A stretch of 64,000 nucleotides of DNA from Owenia fusiformis (Eukaryota > Annelida > Polychaeta > Sabellida > Oweniidae), in the NCBI GenBank assembly GCA_903813345.2, contig CAIIXF020000001.1, forward strand, positions 41,635,366 through 41,699,365, given 5' to 3'. Below are positions 36,468 through 48,379 of this stretch, one piece after another. The notes beneath the pieces are model-generated. The model had not been told where the DNA came from. It saw nothing but the letters and a program-made list of their open reading frames with translations, and did no database searches. The translations under genes and the position numbers were made by a program. The first letter of the stretch is position 1; each line of letters starts with the position of its first letter.

Positions 36468-36534
36468 ATGCCTTTCTGTCAGTTTGCTATTTTTATTTGC
36501 CTAATTATAGTGTTTGGTTTCTGTTATTTCCAAG
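36468..36534 (+). CDS. Possible alternative first exon with hydrophobic N-terminus
   Basis: ATG followed by 22 codons plus one base to a donor (TTCCAAG then GTATGT), phase 1, so it could splice in frame to 59266. The product would be a hydrophobic segment (FAIFICLIIVFGF) resembling a signal anchor. T-rich DNA readily yields hydrophobic frames, the ATG context is poor (C at -3), and one in three donors has this phase by chance. Weak. Confidence 0.2.
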
Positions 36535-37965
36535 GTATGTTATAATTTCAAATACAAAATGATACATCTTGGATGAAAACATATAAATAATATATATTTT
36601 GTCACTTGGAATGAAAACAAACAGAGAGCTTGAATATCTTTATAAAGGTATATCATTTAATAACTTTGATGTTTACCTTTAACGAAGTGTGCCAGGTACT
36701 ATTTCCTTTGACAACTATAATTACTCCATCCTATACCCATATTTATCTTGTTACTTAGCCATGAACGTATCTTATAAGAATGTTAAAAAGGCGAGAAAAT
36801 GTTTTCCATTCAAAATGAAGTGAAGCTACTAAGTTTTTAAACACGATATAGGAATTTGATTTCAGATGATATGGTCTCTGCTTAACTCAAAGTTTTGAAA
36901 GGCAACAATCATAGCTTCTTCAAGACAAATAACTCGAAAGCAGAACTTTTTTCAGTAGTTTCATGAGATTGTTTCTTTAATGAGCCAGTACTTCCAGTAC
37001 TTCTAGTCAAGCCTGAGCCTTGCTAAAATGGTAAAAGACAAATCAATAAAAAGACAATACATTTGATGTATATTTTTATTGGATATGTTTTTTCATAATC
37101 AAAAGTTGATTTGTAAATCCATGTGTACATTGTGGAATACACTCCATAGTTTGAATTATCCATTGTAATTTATTCCTTTACAATAAAGAGGGACTCTGAT
37201 ATTAACCATAATTGGTGAAATTCTCTTTTATGTTATATTAGTATATCACAATATTCATTTTTAAAGGGTTCCTATTATTTCATTACCCAAAACTTTTTTT
37301 CTTACACTCATATAAATAGCATATCTGTCTCATTAAATTGAGAAAGATATTGAGAAATACACCCTTTTGCAAATGTTTTTTTCAATCATTACCTTACCTA
37401 ATGTCTGTGACATGGCAAAACACAAAAATGGAATTTTTTTCAATTTAACAAAATTTAAATCAAATTGTAACATCTATTAGTACCTCATACACATCCACCA
37501 ACCTATGACAATGTCACCATAGTTACACATAGCAACATTCATTGATTCTGTCATTCCATCATTACCAGTTTGTAAAGATGGCGTAATTGTAGGCCACTTC
37601 ATTCCAAATTAGCTATCATAATAGCGCCATCTTTAAATAACAACTTGATCAAAATAACCAAATCAATACTCAGCTTTTATAAATCTATCTGTTGACCAAG
37701 CTTGATGAGAGAATAAATAATCCTATTTTATTTATTCTATTTCACCCAAGCCTCTTGATTTTATCTCACACTGAAGTTAGAGAAGAGGTGTGGTTTATAT
37801 ATCTACTTCTTTGAGACTAAATATTGAACTGAAATGTAGTATGAGTAATGAAAATGATTGATAAATACATCTAACATTTCAAAATAATGTTTCAATTATT
37901 TGATTGCTCCATGGTTTGATTACTACATGGGGTTTCCAGACAACCTATTATACAATCTTAATTGT

Positions 37966-38170
37966 CAGGCCGGTAGCCAGGGGGGGGGGGGGTTCGATGG
38001 GCAACCCCCCCCCCTCCGGCCAAAAATCTTTCAAAACCTAGCAGTTTTTCACCATTCTGAGCACTTCTTAAGTGATTTTGGCCATTTTTGGAACAAAATT
38101 GTCACAAGTGAACCCCCCTGGAATTTTTCAAAAAGTGAACCCCCCTTGGCAAATCCTGGCTACGGGCCTG
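37966..38170. mobile_element. CAGGCCSGTAGCCAGG MITE, full length
   Basis: Ends CAGGCCGGTAGCCAGG and CCTGGCTACGGGCCTG are inverted repeats with one mismatch. ATTGT is repeated directly on both sides (37961-37965, 38171-38175). Inside are a G12 run, a C-run and the motifs CAGTTTTTCACCATTCTGAGC and GTGAACCCCCCTGG. The overlapping 117-codon ORF is a translation of this repeat and not a gene. Confidence 0.7.
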
Positions 38171-40259
38171 ATTGTTTTAACATATTAGTGGTATTTAGTA
38201 TGAATGATAAGTCCTATGTTATAAAACTAGAACACGAGTCCTCAGTTTGTTGACCGACATGATTGATGGCATGTTAAACTTTAAATTAAACAATTTGCAT
38301 TATTAGGTGAACTACAAAAATCCATTTATGAGCTGGTTTTTATAATGAAAAGACCATGACTAACGGCTATGTCACGAAAACCTCAAAGGGACATGAAAGG
38401 ACCATTGATCCGGAACTTTTTTATCAACTGATTTTATTTTAACTTAATTATACACGTCCAGTATCACAAGTACATTGATGAACTGAACATATGACATGCT
38501 TTTGTATATAGCTGCTAAATGGTGCCTTTGAAAAAATGAAAATCATTAAGAAATTTCATTTTTTAGAATCCTTGCCTCAAGATACATCCTTCGATCAAGT
38601 GACATGAAAAGAAGATATTAAGTTTTGATTTTGTAAATGCAAATTTGATTTTGAACGAGACTTTGTGTTCCTAAGTGTGATCTGTTCATTTTTACTACAG
38701 AGGAAGAAGTATGTTTTTTCATTATTGTTGATTAGGCTTGAGTTTATGAAATATATACATGGGAAGGAAATAGTTTGGAAGTAGCAAAGGTTTGGCATTA
38801 TTTACGAAATCATCATATAATACTATAGGTCATTTAATGGAATAGCCTCAAGATAAAGAATTTGTTGGATTTGGCGCTGAGTTTTTGACACCATCTTCCA
38901 GATGTCAACATAGTTCAATCCATTGTTTTTACCATCGGAATTGTGATTGTGAGAAAATATAATAAGAATTCTGTGAAATACATCCAGTGTTTATGTTTGA
39001 CATTGAACTGTTGTTCTTTTGATTTATATTTAATATTTATCAAATGTTGTAGTAATTCTTTCATGTTTGTACTTGTAATTAATGGTAAGGAGTCATTTAA
39101 GGGATAAACATGTATAGTGGCTATTTGTGATTTATGTACAGTTACATTTTGTATTGATGTAGGCTAAAACTTTTTGAATACAGTATATAGAAAAACATAT
39201 CCAGAAATTCTTTGTGAACGTTGGTGTTCTATATGAGTATGACATTTTCTACTTGGTTAAACTGTGGAACATAAAGAGACTTAATGCCTGACCAGCTGTT
39301 AGGGTGGCGCATGTGCGCCTATATATGGGTGCAAGTGTTAATTGAAATATGACAAGTGATACAAGAGCAACTGGTGGCCTATTGTGCACTTGTTTTCTGT
39401 TTGACAGCCATGTTTTGTTAACTCCACAAAGAAAGGTTAGTTTCGTAACAACATTTGCATTTGAGAATATTATTTGACATTTATTTATGATTGAATTTGT
39501 TGTTTATAGTTTACTATCAGTGTGCCACTATAAAATGATCGATGAAATGCGTAAAGATGACGATCAGAGTTTGAAAAAAAGATCAAACAATTGGCACTTC
39601 TGTTATTATACAACAAAAAAGTGATAAACAACATTGTTGATTTTGCATAAAAATGATGATATTTCCTGAACTAAGAACAACAGGAACTTTAAACCAATAA
39701 ATCATTGATTGAAAAACACATAATTTATGCTATACTTGGAAAATTACCTCTATTTGTAATTTAACTATATTAAACGAGTGCTACGCTCAGACGGATTGTC
39801 TGGTCACTGGGGTTCAATGTTCAATGGAATATCAATCTGCAATTAAAGGATCAGGAGGGTACGAGAACTTATAAAAGCTGCAGTAAAGCGTATCGTGAAT
39901 CCACCCATTTATTGTTATATTATTATCGCAGGCCAGCTGCTGTTTGCTTTTATATGAGGTGGGCCGCTTACTGTCCAGCCGGCCTTTGATCTGCAGAACA
40001 CAAAAATAGGAAATATATTTTATTGAGTATCAAACAAAACAGGATTGTGAAGTTTCTCTCATTAGATGCCATTGTAGTCGTGATTATGATTAAAAATTAA
40101 TCAGATTTTCTGCTTTAATTAATATGTAAAAACAATAACAGAGATTTATAACAATCAAAAGTTCTGATATTAGGTGGATACATTGGATTACAAATACACA
40201 TTATAGGATTTAGGAAAGTTTTAATGTAGACATATTGAATGAACACTTGGAGTTTAAAC

Positions 40260-40341
40260 ATGTCATTTAGAAGGTCGAGAAGAAAGTTGAATAGTATGTT
40301 TGCAAAGACATGTTTTTTGGACCCAGGACCTAAATTATATG
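40260..40341 (+). CDS. LIM-domain protein, alternative first exon B (Arg-rich start)
   Basis: ATG in good context (A at -3) reads 27 codons plus one base to a near-perfect donor (TATATG then GTAAGTTAG). The encoded start is MSFRRSRRKLNSMFAK, strongly basic, ending GPKLY. Phase 1 matches the 59266 acceptor and would give LY-DDVYDSG. The arginine-rich start could act in membrane or nucleic-acid contact; this is speculation. No promoter motif is obvious directly upstream. A chance ORF cannot be excluded at this length, but charge, Kozak and donor are all favourable. Confidence 0.45.
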
Positions 40342-40489
40342 GTAAGTTAGAAGATTATTATTATTTTGTATGTTTGAGAACTGGGTTTTGTTACAGTTAC
40401 TGATTTATCATTATTTCTTGTTATAACTATTTCTTGTTTTATGAGCAACATTATGTGTGTTGGGGAGCCAGTAGGGGAGGGGGTGGGGG

Positions 40490-40530
40490 AGGGGCAGTGT
40501 GTGTGTGTGATGGGGGGGGGGGGGGGGGGT
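40490..40530 (+). repeat. GT repeat followed by poly-G tract
   Basis: GTGTGTGTGTG then a run of about 19 G. The overlapping Pro/His-rich minus-strand ORF is a by-product. Confidence 0.7.
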
Positions 40531-41068
40531 AAATAAAGAATAGAATAAAGGTATTGAAGAAAGATGACTGGAAAGTTTCAGAGCCTTTGTCAGTTTTAGC
40601 TTTTTGATATCAAATAATGTATTTTGTTCATAATATTGTGGCATGACATGTTTTTTCTATATAAACATGTATATGTAGTACCTCTAGTCTTGCATGGAGA
40701 AAGTAGGTGGGGAGGGGGCTACAGTGTCTTTATGCAATGCTAGGTGCTCTAGATATGCATGCAATAAGTGTTTGTCCTATTATCAGTTGGCCTGAAGGAG
40801 GAGTCAGAAGTTGCAGCATTTACCTCAGCTATGAACCCACTAATAATGTTTTCCTGGGTATATTGATAAAGAAACTGCAACTCCTCCCTAATTACTGAAA
40901 TGTTTATCTGTTGTTTATGTAAATAAAAGGATTGATTGCCACCTTATGGGTCAATTCATAGGAATGGAACTTGCAAGAATAACTGGCACAATCTATTTTT
41001 GGAAGTTATATTATAAAGCAGATACAGCTTCCCCTTCTACTTCTACTTCTCTCTTGTGGGATTGTGTT

Positions 41069-41260
41069 TGACAAGGGGAGCATAAGAATTGCCCTGGGGT
41101 TCAGGGGTTTGAGTGAATCCCCTTGTCTAAAATTCTCTCAAATCATCCAGTTTTCACCATTCTGAGCACTTTTCAAGTGATTTTCTGCCAAAGTTTTAAA
41201 ATATGAACCCCCTGGAATTTTTTTTGCCCTCAGGCAAAAGCTGACTACCATGTATAAACG
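41069..41260 (+). mobile_element. Degenerate copy of the CAGGCCSGTAGCCAGG MITE
   Basis: Retains CCAGTTTTCACCATTCTGAGC, TTTTCAAGTGATTTTCTGCC and TGAACCCCCTGGAATTTTTT in the same order as 37966-38170. Terminal repeats are lost. Confidence 0.6.
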
Positions 41261-41714
41261 TAAACCATGATATCATGGTATACCATGGTCTATCATGATC
41301 GGGAAGAAATTACCACCAACTCTGACCATTGTGGCAAATTATCTGTAGTAATATAACACTACATTTATTTTTAAATCTCTGTTCTATGTTATAAACATCT
41401 CTGTTTGATTGACACATCTGTGAGGTGAACACCTTCATATTCATATTCACCTTAAAAATGAAGGTTTTTCCTAATTCGTAAAATATGAGGTATCTCTCAC
41501 TAAAATTACAACCAGGTTTCTACTTGAAAACTGTTAGAAAAGGTTACCTGTGCACCTATCATAGTTTATTATATCTTGTTATAAATACCTGTAACTACAG
41601 GTGTGTTACTCTGTCTTTCAGCTTATACAGCATGAACATAACATGGCATTTCTGTTTCATGTAAAATGTTTTCTAAGACACAGTTCTCTTCTGGTTAAAA
41701 ATGCATTTTCATGG

Positions 41715-41912
41715 GGGGGGGGGTTTGCAGGGTTCGGGCGAACCTTCCTGGCCAAAAATTCTTTCAAAATCATGCAGTTTTTCATCATTTTGAGCACTTC
41801 TCAAGTGATTTTAGCCATATTTGGGCAAAAAATGTCAAATGTGAACTCCCCCTGGAAATTCTTGAAAACTGAACCCCCCTCCCCCCCTTGGCAAATCCTG
41901 GGCACGGGCCTC
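41715..41912 (+). mobile_element. Copy of the CAGGCCSGTAGCCAGG MITE, left end missing
   Basis: Poly-G run, then CAGTTTTTCATCATTTTGAGC, CTTCTCAAGTGATTTTAGCC and CTTGGCAAATCCTGGGCACG, ending GGGCCT. Collinear with 37966-38170. The covering 106-codon ORF is not a gene. Confidence 0.65.
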
Positions 41913-41919
41913 AGATTGT

Positions 41920-42036
41920 AAATATGTTGTCACCTTGTTTATGTTTATGTTTTATGTTTATTGTATTAATCAAACAATGTAATTAGTTTATATGAAATCC
42001 GATTTGAAATCGGGAATAAAAGATACATACATACAT
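41920..42036 (+). mobile_element. LINE-like 3' end with ATAC tail
   Basis: A T-rich TTTATGTTTATGTTTTATG block is followed by GAAATCCGATTTGAAATCGG (a small hairpin), GAATAAA and a CATACATACATA simple-repeat tail. This is typical of the tail of a truncated non-LTR retrotransposon; no coding part remains. Confidence 0.3.
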
Positions 42037-43426
42037 ATGAGTTACTTTCAAGGGCCATATCAGGGGTAAGTTTCTGAAATCATGTCATATGTGCCATCCA
42101 TTTGAGCTGTTCAAGGGTATGTCCTATATATCATGTGTCACTGTTGTATTTCTACTTGGGGAGAGATCAAAGACATTCTAACCCATGTAATCAAATTCAC
42201 CTTCCCCTGTGGAATGCCTCAAAAATATTAGCATGCTAACCTAAGTCCCAGTGCTCTAGCCACTGCACATCAGAATCAAGCTCTTGTGTAACACTAATTT
42301 ATAATGTGAGTCTAATGCACAATAGGCAACCCTCGGAGACCAGTATTAATGATAGCTGCTGTAAGATCAATCAAACATGACCTTTAATGAAATATCTTTG
42401 TTTAAATGGTTTGAAATGCAAAATAAAGAGGATTGTAGTGAAAGGAATCTGGTGTTAGCAAAGAAATGAGGATATTACTCCAGTATGAGGAAATGCCTTA
42501 AATATGGGGATTTTAATCCAACTTTGTCAAAAAATGTTGGATAACTGAAACCGAAAAACCCAGACAGGGAAGTATATTTTACCACTGCAAGTTCATGTTC
42601 AAAGGGCTTAGAAATAGCTGATCTGTCTTCTACTAGTAATTTGTAGTCTTGGTAGAGGGACAGCCTGTCAGTCCCTCTGAAAAACAGAGAACACCAAGTG
42701 TAACATACATGGTCATGGTTTTTTATTGCATTCCTGTGAGATATATACACAAAGCATAGGACTGTTAAAGATTTGAAGGAAATATTAAAAATATCTTGTG
42801 TTTCTTAACTCTAAGAAACCTGTTGAATTATTTGGAGTCAATAAATGGATTTGACAACTAATATCATGATATGGGCAAGGATATACAAAATAAAAGGCAA
42901 GGGAGAAGTACAGGTTATGACAGTATCTGAGGTCTATATTTAAACAAAGCCAGGAAAAATTCAGGAAAACAAAAAATGAGTCGAAAATGTTAACTACTAA
43001 TTAATGATGATGATTTCTTTGAGAGGTAGCGATTAATGATCAACCTGACAATACATGTACCTGTAATGGGATGCCTCATCACATGATGTCTTTCTGGTTC
43101 ATATAATATTTGGCAAAAAACTGATACTATCCGATAACTATGAGCATCAACAATTATAATGTCATCATCAAATATGATAACCATCACATCAATTATGGTG
43201 TCACACGGCTTTAGCTAATTACTCACATACAAAAGGATAATAATGGATATCAAATGAAGGATAACACCTAGGGTATATAAATATATGCAATATAGCAATG
43301 GATAAAACACATGAGAATTAGTGAAGTGACATAAAATAACTTTGTTTTTAGCTCAAGAGACGAAAGTGTTAAATGCTCAATATTTGCCCAGATGTTTATT
43401 GTATTACATAAAATCGAAGAATCAAG

Positions 43427-43463
43427 ATGGATAACAGACCATTTAGATCATATCGGAAGAAAG
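43427..43463 (+). CDS. LIM-domain protein, alternative first exon C (short basic N-terminus)
   Basis: ATG in excellent context (AAG ATG G) reads MDNRPFRSYRKK plus one base to a donor (AAAG then GTATGT). Phase 1 fits the 59266 acceptor and would give RKK-DDVYDSG. A TATATAAATATATG box lies about 155 bp upstream (43273), compatible with a local promoter. The exon is short, so chance cannot be ruled out; the strong Kozak, donor and phase argue for it. Confidence 0.4.
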
Positions 43464-43544
43464 GTATGTACACCTTTTTTTTTAGTTCCTGTGATTTATG
43501 TAGTTTTGGGTATTTTGTTATTGGCCTTTGTGCTCTCTCCTCTT

Positions 43545-43605
43545 ATGTCAACATCAAGAAGTGGTTACATTTTGCTACAGCCGCCATTTTTGTGACAGGG
43601 ATTCA
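43545..43605 (+). repeat. Possible diverged left end of a TGTCACCACC-family element
   Basis: TATGTCAACATCAAGAAGTGG then TTACATTTTGCTACAGCC aligns by eye with the family's ATGTCACCACCAAAAGTGATG / ACATATTGTTATGG start. Too diverged to delimit. Confidence 0.3.
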
Positions 43606-43749
43606 GCATTGACATTTGTAACAATTGTTACAATTCTCTGTTTTTATCACACTTTGAAAGAGTGCCGTATTGATGTCGTCTTGAGCTGATGGGCATCGTG
43701 CGCATATTCATTTTTTCATGTTTATGTTTTTCAAATGTTGGCCTCTATA

Positions 43750-43925
43750 TTTTCTCTTTATGTAACAAGTTGAGTGATGATTTTGACATTATAAATCATC
43801 TAAGAAATATGCTTGCCAGAAACAATATAGCAACTGAGTTCCCTCCCCCATCAAATTACATGTACGGATTGTACGCCCTTCACTTTGACGAACCTAATAT
43901 TTTTAATTTAAAAGAGTTTAGATAA
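43750..43925 (+). pseudogene. Possible LINE reverse-transcriptase C-terminal remnant
   Basis: The frame reads LSDDFDIINHLRNMLARNN and on to a stop at 43925; an AATAAA lies at about 43960. The pattern L-DD-DI-n-R-n-AR-N is reminiscent of the conserved block downstream of the polymerase core in many invertebrate LINE proteins (DD-DI...LR..YARGN). Only about 55 residues are recognisable, so the family call is tentative. Confidence 0.3.
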
Positions 43926-46296
43926 CTTCAAAGCAGACCTGAAGTGTATTTCTATCTGAATAAACTTGGTTCTGTTATGAGGACTGCAGTTTCTCCCTTG
44001 TAAACTTGGGTGTACTCTTATAGTTTTTGCATTAGTTGCTACGTAATGTTAATTAATACTTTATTAATAATTTATTTAATCTTAATTTTTGACTTTGAAT
44101 GAAGACCTCTGAACATGGCATTGAGTAGAAACGAGTATGAAGCATTACCCCTTAACATTCAATACTATGATAGAGCACATGTTGTATTGTCATACCATAG
44201 TCTGGAATTGTTTTTTTTGAGGTTGCAATATGATCTCATATTGTATTGAGATCTTCTATATTGTTTTGTATTTGCTGAATATTTAAAGCTTGCTCACTCT
44301 GATATACTTCCTACCCTCCTGGGGCAGAGCTTCAAAATTTATATTGGCAACTCAAAATAAATGATTTGAAAATCTAAGGGAGCCATTGTTTGAAGATTTG
44401 GGATGATTTAGTGAAGCTGTTTTCTGACAAATTAGGCCTACTTTTATGTGTAAGTCTCTTGGGGGGAGGAGGGGGGGGGGTGATACTAGGCAGACCCCAA
44501 ATCCAGTAGTGTTTTCAACTTGATCCAGTTGAGAAATTATGATGTGTGTGTGGGGAGGGGGGTATTAAGGAGGTTCTGAAATATTTCATATGCAATTTGT
44601 TGAATAATATTGTCCCTCTACCGTCTAGTGATAGAGTAAATAAACATACATTATAGATATGGTAGGTATATGCGTGCCTGTCTATCAAACCTGCGTCATC
44701 AGATTATCAGATCAACCCCTGCAGCATAACTTTGATCTTCCTATTTACTGTCTATATGTTTTTTAGGCAAATATATAATCTTGAATTGAAATCTATTTCG
44801 TTCTGCATGGATGTTGCACATCAAGTACACAGTGACCTATTTGTTTAGATTTTAAAATGTCATTCATAAAACAATCTCATGTCTGGAGTTAAATTCAAGA
44901 ATAAATACATAATTGTGTTTTGTGTGTGTTAAGATATTGTATTAATCCAGGCTCTTTGAAAATACAATTAAACTTTGGTGGTATTTTTTCGGAATCTTAG
45001 ATGTATAGTATGGGTACATCTGACAGAATGCTTAAATATGTAATGTATGCTTACACTATACAGTATTCTCCCCAGGATATTTTTTCAAGTAGGTGCAAAA
45101 TCCTACCTTTCATGGTCCTGCAACTAGTTAATTATGTGGCTGCTGATTTTTTATTTTAAGGAACTGTGTAGGGGGTAGAGGGGGTTACAAAGGCTTGAAG
45201 CAAGAATACATGTTTACCCTAGAATCAGTATATTGCCTGTATAAATGTTGCTTGGAGAATCCACAAAGGGCAACATTTCTAAAGCAACATTCTTTATCCT
45301 TATAAGCCAAATTAACCCATAACCAATGAAAACACCTAAAAAGGCAATATTTGAATAACACATCAATGTGAACCCCATTTAAATCCAATTATTCGTATCA
45401 AACCAAAATAAAATGTCAACTTTTCCTTGTAGATGTAGTTTAGCCATTTGTAAGCTTTAAGATGTGCACTTAATTTGTGGATATCTATCATAGCAGTAAT
45501 CGCAGCCAAAAAGCTGTATTTATCCCAGTAATTACATGGCTCCCAGCAAGTATGTGTCTTATTTTACTCTTGAAAACAATATTTGCTCTCAATTATAGCT
45601 AAGACGTGCCTTGAAGAAATATTGTGAAACAATGTAAAACATACTAGAAAATGTCAGAATTACATTCTTTACCACCAAGTGTTAGTCAGTTATATGTTTT
45701 TGTTTGAGTTTTCAAATCAAGTTGTAATGGTGAGGAAATGAGGATGTATTGTTCCCTGGTTACCCTGCTTAAAAACCTTTTTTTACATCATCACTTATAA
45801 TTTTGAATCATACTTTATCATATTGAAAGATGGCGTGCATATAAAGAATGACTTACCGAATTGCATATATCTATTGTTGAAGAATCAAAGGCACAATTCA
45901 TATGCAATATTCACTAATTCAACACCTTTAACAATACATGTATACAAATATTTGAATGTGCAGTTTTGACATTGCTGTCTAAAAGTGTTCAATTCACTTG
46001 AATTTATAAAGAACAATTGTTCCCAGGGCCAAAAATCGTCACAATTTATGTTGTGGTACTAGTAAATATAGAATAAATGTTGGTGAGTAAATGAAAATTC
46101 TAGTTTAGTTTAAGATGATTATATGCAAATTTTGTTGAAAAAAAGTTAAGACAATGTGAAAGTACTATTCAAAGGGACATTTATTGGCTTGTCTTAGCTT
46201 TTCTTTTTCTAGGTTAGTACCACTTATTATGTAGGCTAGTACCACTGGTTGTTCAGTTTTGTACCAATGGTGATTTCGGTTTGTTACACTGTATAA

Positions 46297-46420
46297 AACA
46301 TGGCATCCTACGAACACAGGCCTCCAGAGCTCGTACCTCCTTCTTCTTTTGAAGAAGGAAGGAACTTAGTGGATGATGTCTGGAACCCTGCGTTCGGAGG
46401 ATGAAAACATTGGCCATGGC
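46297..46420. repeat. Dispersed repeat fragment shared with 6835-7080
   Basis: CTCCAGAGCTCGTACCTCC followed by TTCTTCTTTTGAAGAAGG (a short hairpin) and ACCCTGCGTTCGGAGGATG resemble GTCCAGAATCTGTACCTCC and GCCCTGTGATCGGAGGATG inside the 2501-7653 transposon. The 34-codon ORF starting ATGGCATCC is probably incidental. Confidence 0.35.
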
Positions 46421-47205
46421 TCAGTTAATGTACAGGAATCTGAATGATATTTCAAATATTGATCACTAATATTTCTGAATATTGCGCAGTCAGTTTGGAT
46501 ATGTTTCTAGAGAACATGTTTAGAATAACAAAAATGACATTAATGCCGAACTTGGAATACTAATGAATGTGGAAATATTGATTATTGGTCATTTTTTCAG
46601 AATTGACACTTAGCATCGTGAAATCAACATTAAGTCAGAAAATCTATTTCGGAAGATGTAACAGCCAATTGATTATCTATTTTTTGTCTAATTTTGGAAA
46701 TATTTACATGTTTATTGGATTCCATTATACTGAAGGTTATATGAGGGAAAATAAATGCTACAGTATTGCTTTTGGATGACAGTTCTCCTTTGCTTTTTAA
46801 AAGAGAGTTTCATTGCCTTCATAAAAACTAGCATTTGATCATTAAGATCACAATTATTCACTTGTCTGTTCTGATCAGAGTGTAGTTACTGTAATACTCT
46901 CTATATGTCAGGGTAGTCTTAGAAAGGGTTTGTATAAATGTGAGAGGGAGTCATTTATGAATCAGGAAATGAATTATGTTGGATTTAAAACATTGTCGGA
47001 ATAATCCAGTGATTATAAATAATGAGGTCGAAGTGACCTCTTTACACCCAATCATTCACTATAATGATCTCATTATTGGCAGAACACATAAGGGGAAATA
47101 TCATGAAAACAGCATATAGTTCTTTTGTTTTATTGACTTTTGTTTTCTCAGTCAAAGAAATTTCTCATTATTTTCCTATTTCTCAAGTAATTCATCATTT
47201 TATTA

Positions 47206-47305
47206 TGTCACCACCACAATTAATGACATATTGTTATGGTCTCCAACTTTTTTGGATAGTGTCCGGTGGTTGACATTTTTGTTTTTGTCATCGTAGGCTT
47301 GTTTA
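47206..47305 (+). mobile_element. TGTCACCACC-family element, 3'-truncated short form
   Basis: TGTCACCACCACAATTAATG, TGACATATTGTTATGGTCTC, then AACTTTTTTGGATAGTGTCC and GGTGGTTGACATTTTT; the right end is partly deleted. Confidence 0.6.
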
Positions 47306-48108
47306 TTGTTTTCCTTTATCAAGATGGATGTTAATTGATCAATGCATGGTCATTTGAGTAAAAATATATAGCTTTTCTATGTCATGAACAAACATCACAG
47401 AAGTGTTAAGACTGGATTTGCATCATATATTTTCTCCCTGGTCGGTAGAAATGTCCCTATTAAGCTGGCTAGAATTCCAAATAATAGTTATTCAATACCG
47501 GAAAGTTGTTGAAATAACTGATAAAGATAAAGGTTTTCTCAGGTTAGTATCCTCTTTTCCGCTCGTACTTTGGCGAATCAATCATTGTTGCTAAGCAATT
47601 TCTTAACCAATAATCGAGACAGGTCATTATCCTGTATTTTCCAGACTTCCTCTTGACGTAGGACACCCATAAATTTGTGAGGGTTGTGTTTGCTTCAAAG
47701 TACCTGATAGTCTCCACCTACCCCCACAAGCCAAACCTATTTGAAATTTTGAACTAAGTTCTGAAAAGTATTTCTTTCCTTTTTTAGTCCCAGTTCAACA
47801 CATATTCTCAACGAGGGAAGATTTGGTGATATAAAATTGACCAATTCCATATTTATAAGTCCAGAGTGTACTATGTGAACCATGTTTTAGTCTTTTATTA
47901 TATTCGTGCAATTCATTGTAAATGTCAATTAGTATTCACATGTTCAAATATCCTGTATCACAAGATTGCCTATTACTGACTATTACAATGTGCTATTTGG
48001 ATATTAATATAAAAAATCGTGTTAATGGACTTAAATGGAGTGAAAATGACTCAGTATTGTTTGTTACTGTAAGCTCATCTTCAGAAACTCATCAACTACA
48101 CAGTGAGT

Positions 48109-48379
48109 ATCCAGGCCTCGTATATTGCGAACAAGTTCCCGCTAACATCGCGAGCAATGAGCTCATGCTAGAAGCGGGGGCTTGAGGGATATGATGAAAT
48201 ATAGTTATAGTTGAAGAACGTTGTTGCACTGCAATAACCATTGTACTATCAAATAAAGTTGTACTGAGTTTCACTTACTAAAGTTTCATAGAAGATTTTA
48301 CATTTTAATTTTATCATATCTCACAAGGCCCCGCTTCTAACATGAGCTCATTGCTTGTGATGTCAGCGGGGCCTGGATA
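48109..48379. mobile_element. 271 bp foldback MITE
   Basis: The left arm (48109-48195) and right arm (about 48308-48379) are inverted copies sharing TATCCAGGCC, AGCAATGAGCTCATG and AGAAGCGGGG. They are separated by about 110 bp of AT-rich spacer. Arms differ at several positions, so it is not recent. No target duplication was clear. Confidence 0.65.

Noticed and set aside
37900-38253. 117-codon ORF
   Set aside because: It is almost wholly a translation of the MITE at 37966-38170 with its poly-G and poly-C runs.
41601-41921. 106-codon ORF
   Set aside because: Covers a copy of the same MITE (shared CAGTTTTTCAYCATTYTGAGC and GTGAAC blocks).
47452-47541. ATG exon to a GTTAGT donor
   Set aside because: Ends in phase 2 and would not join 59266 in frame; the donor is poor.
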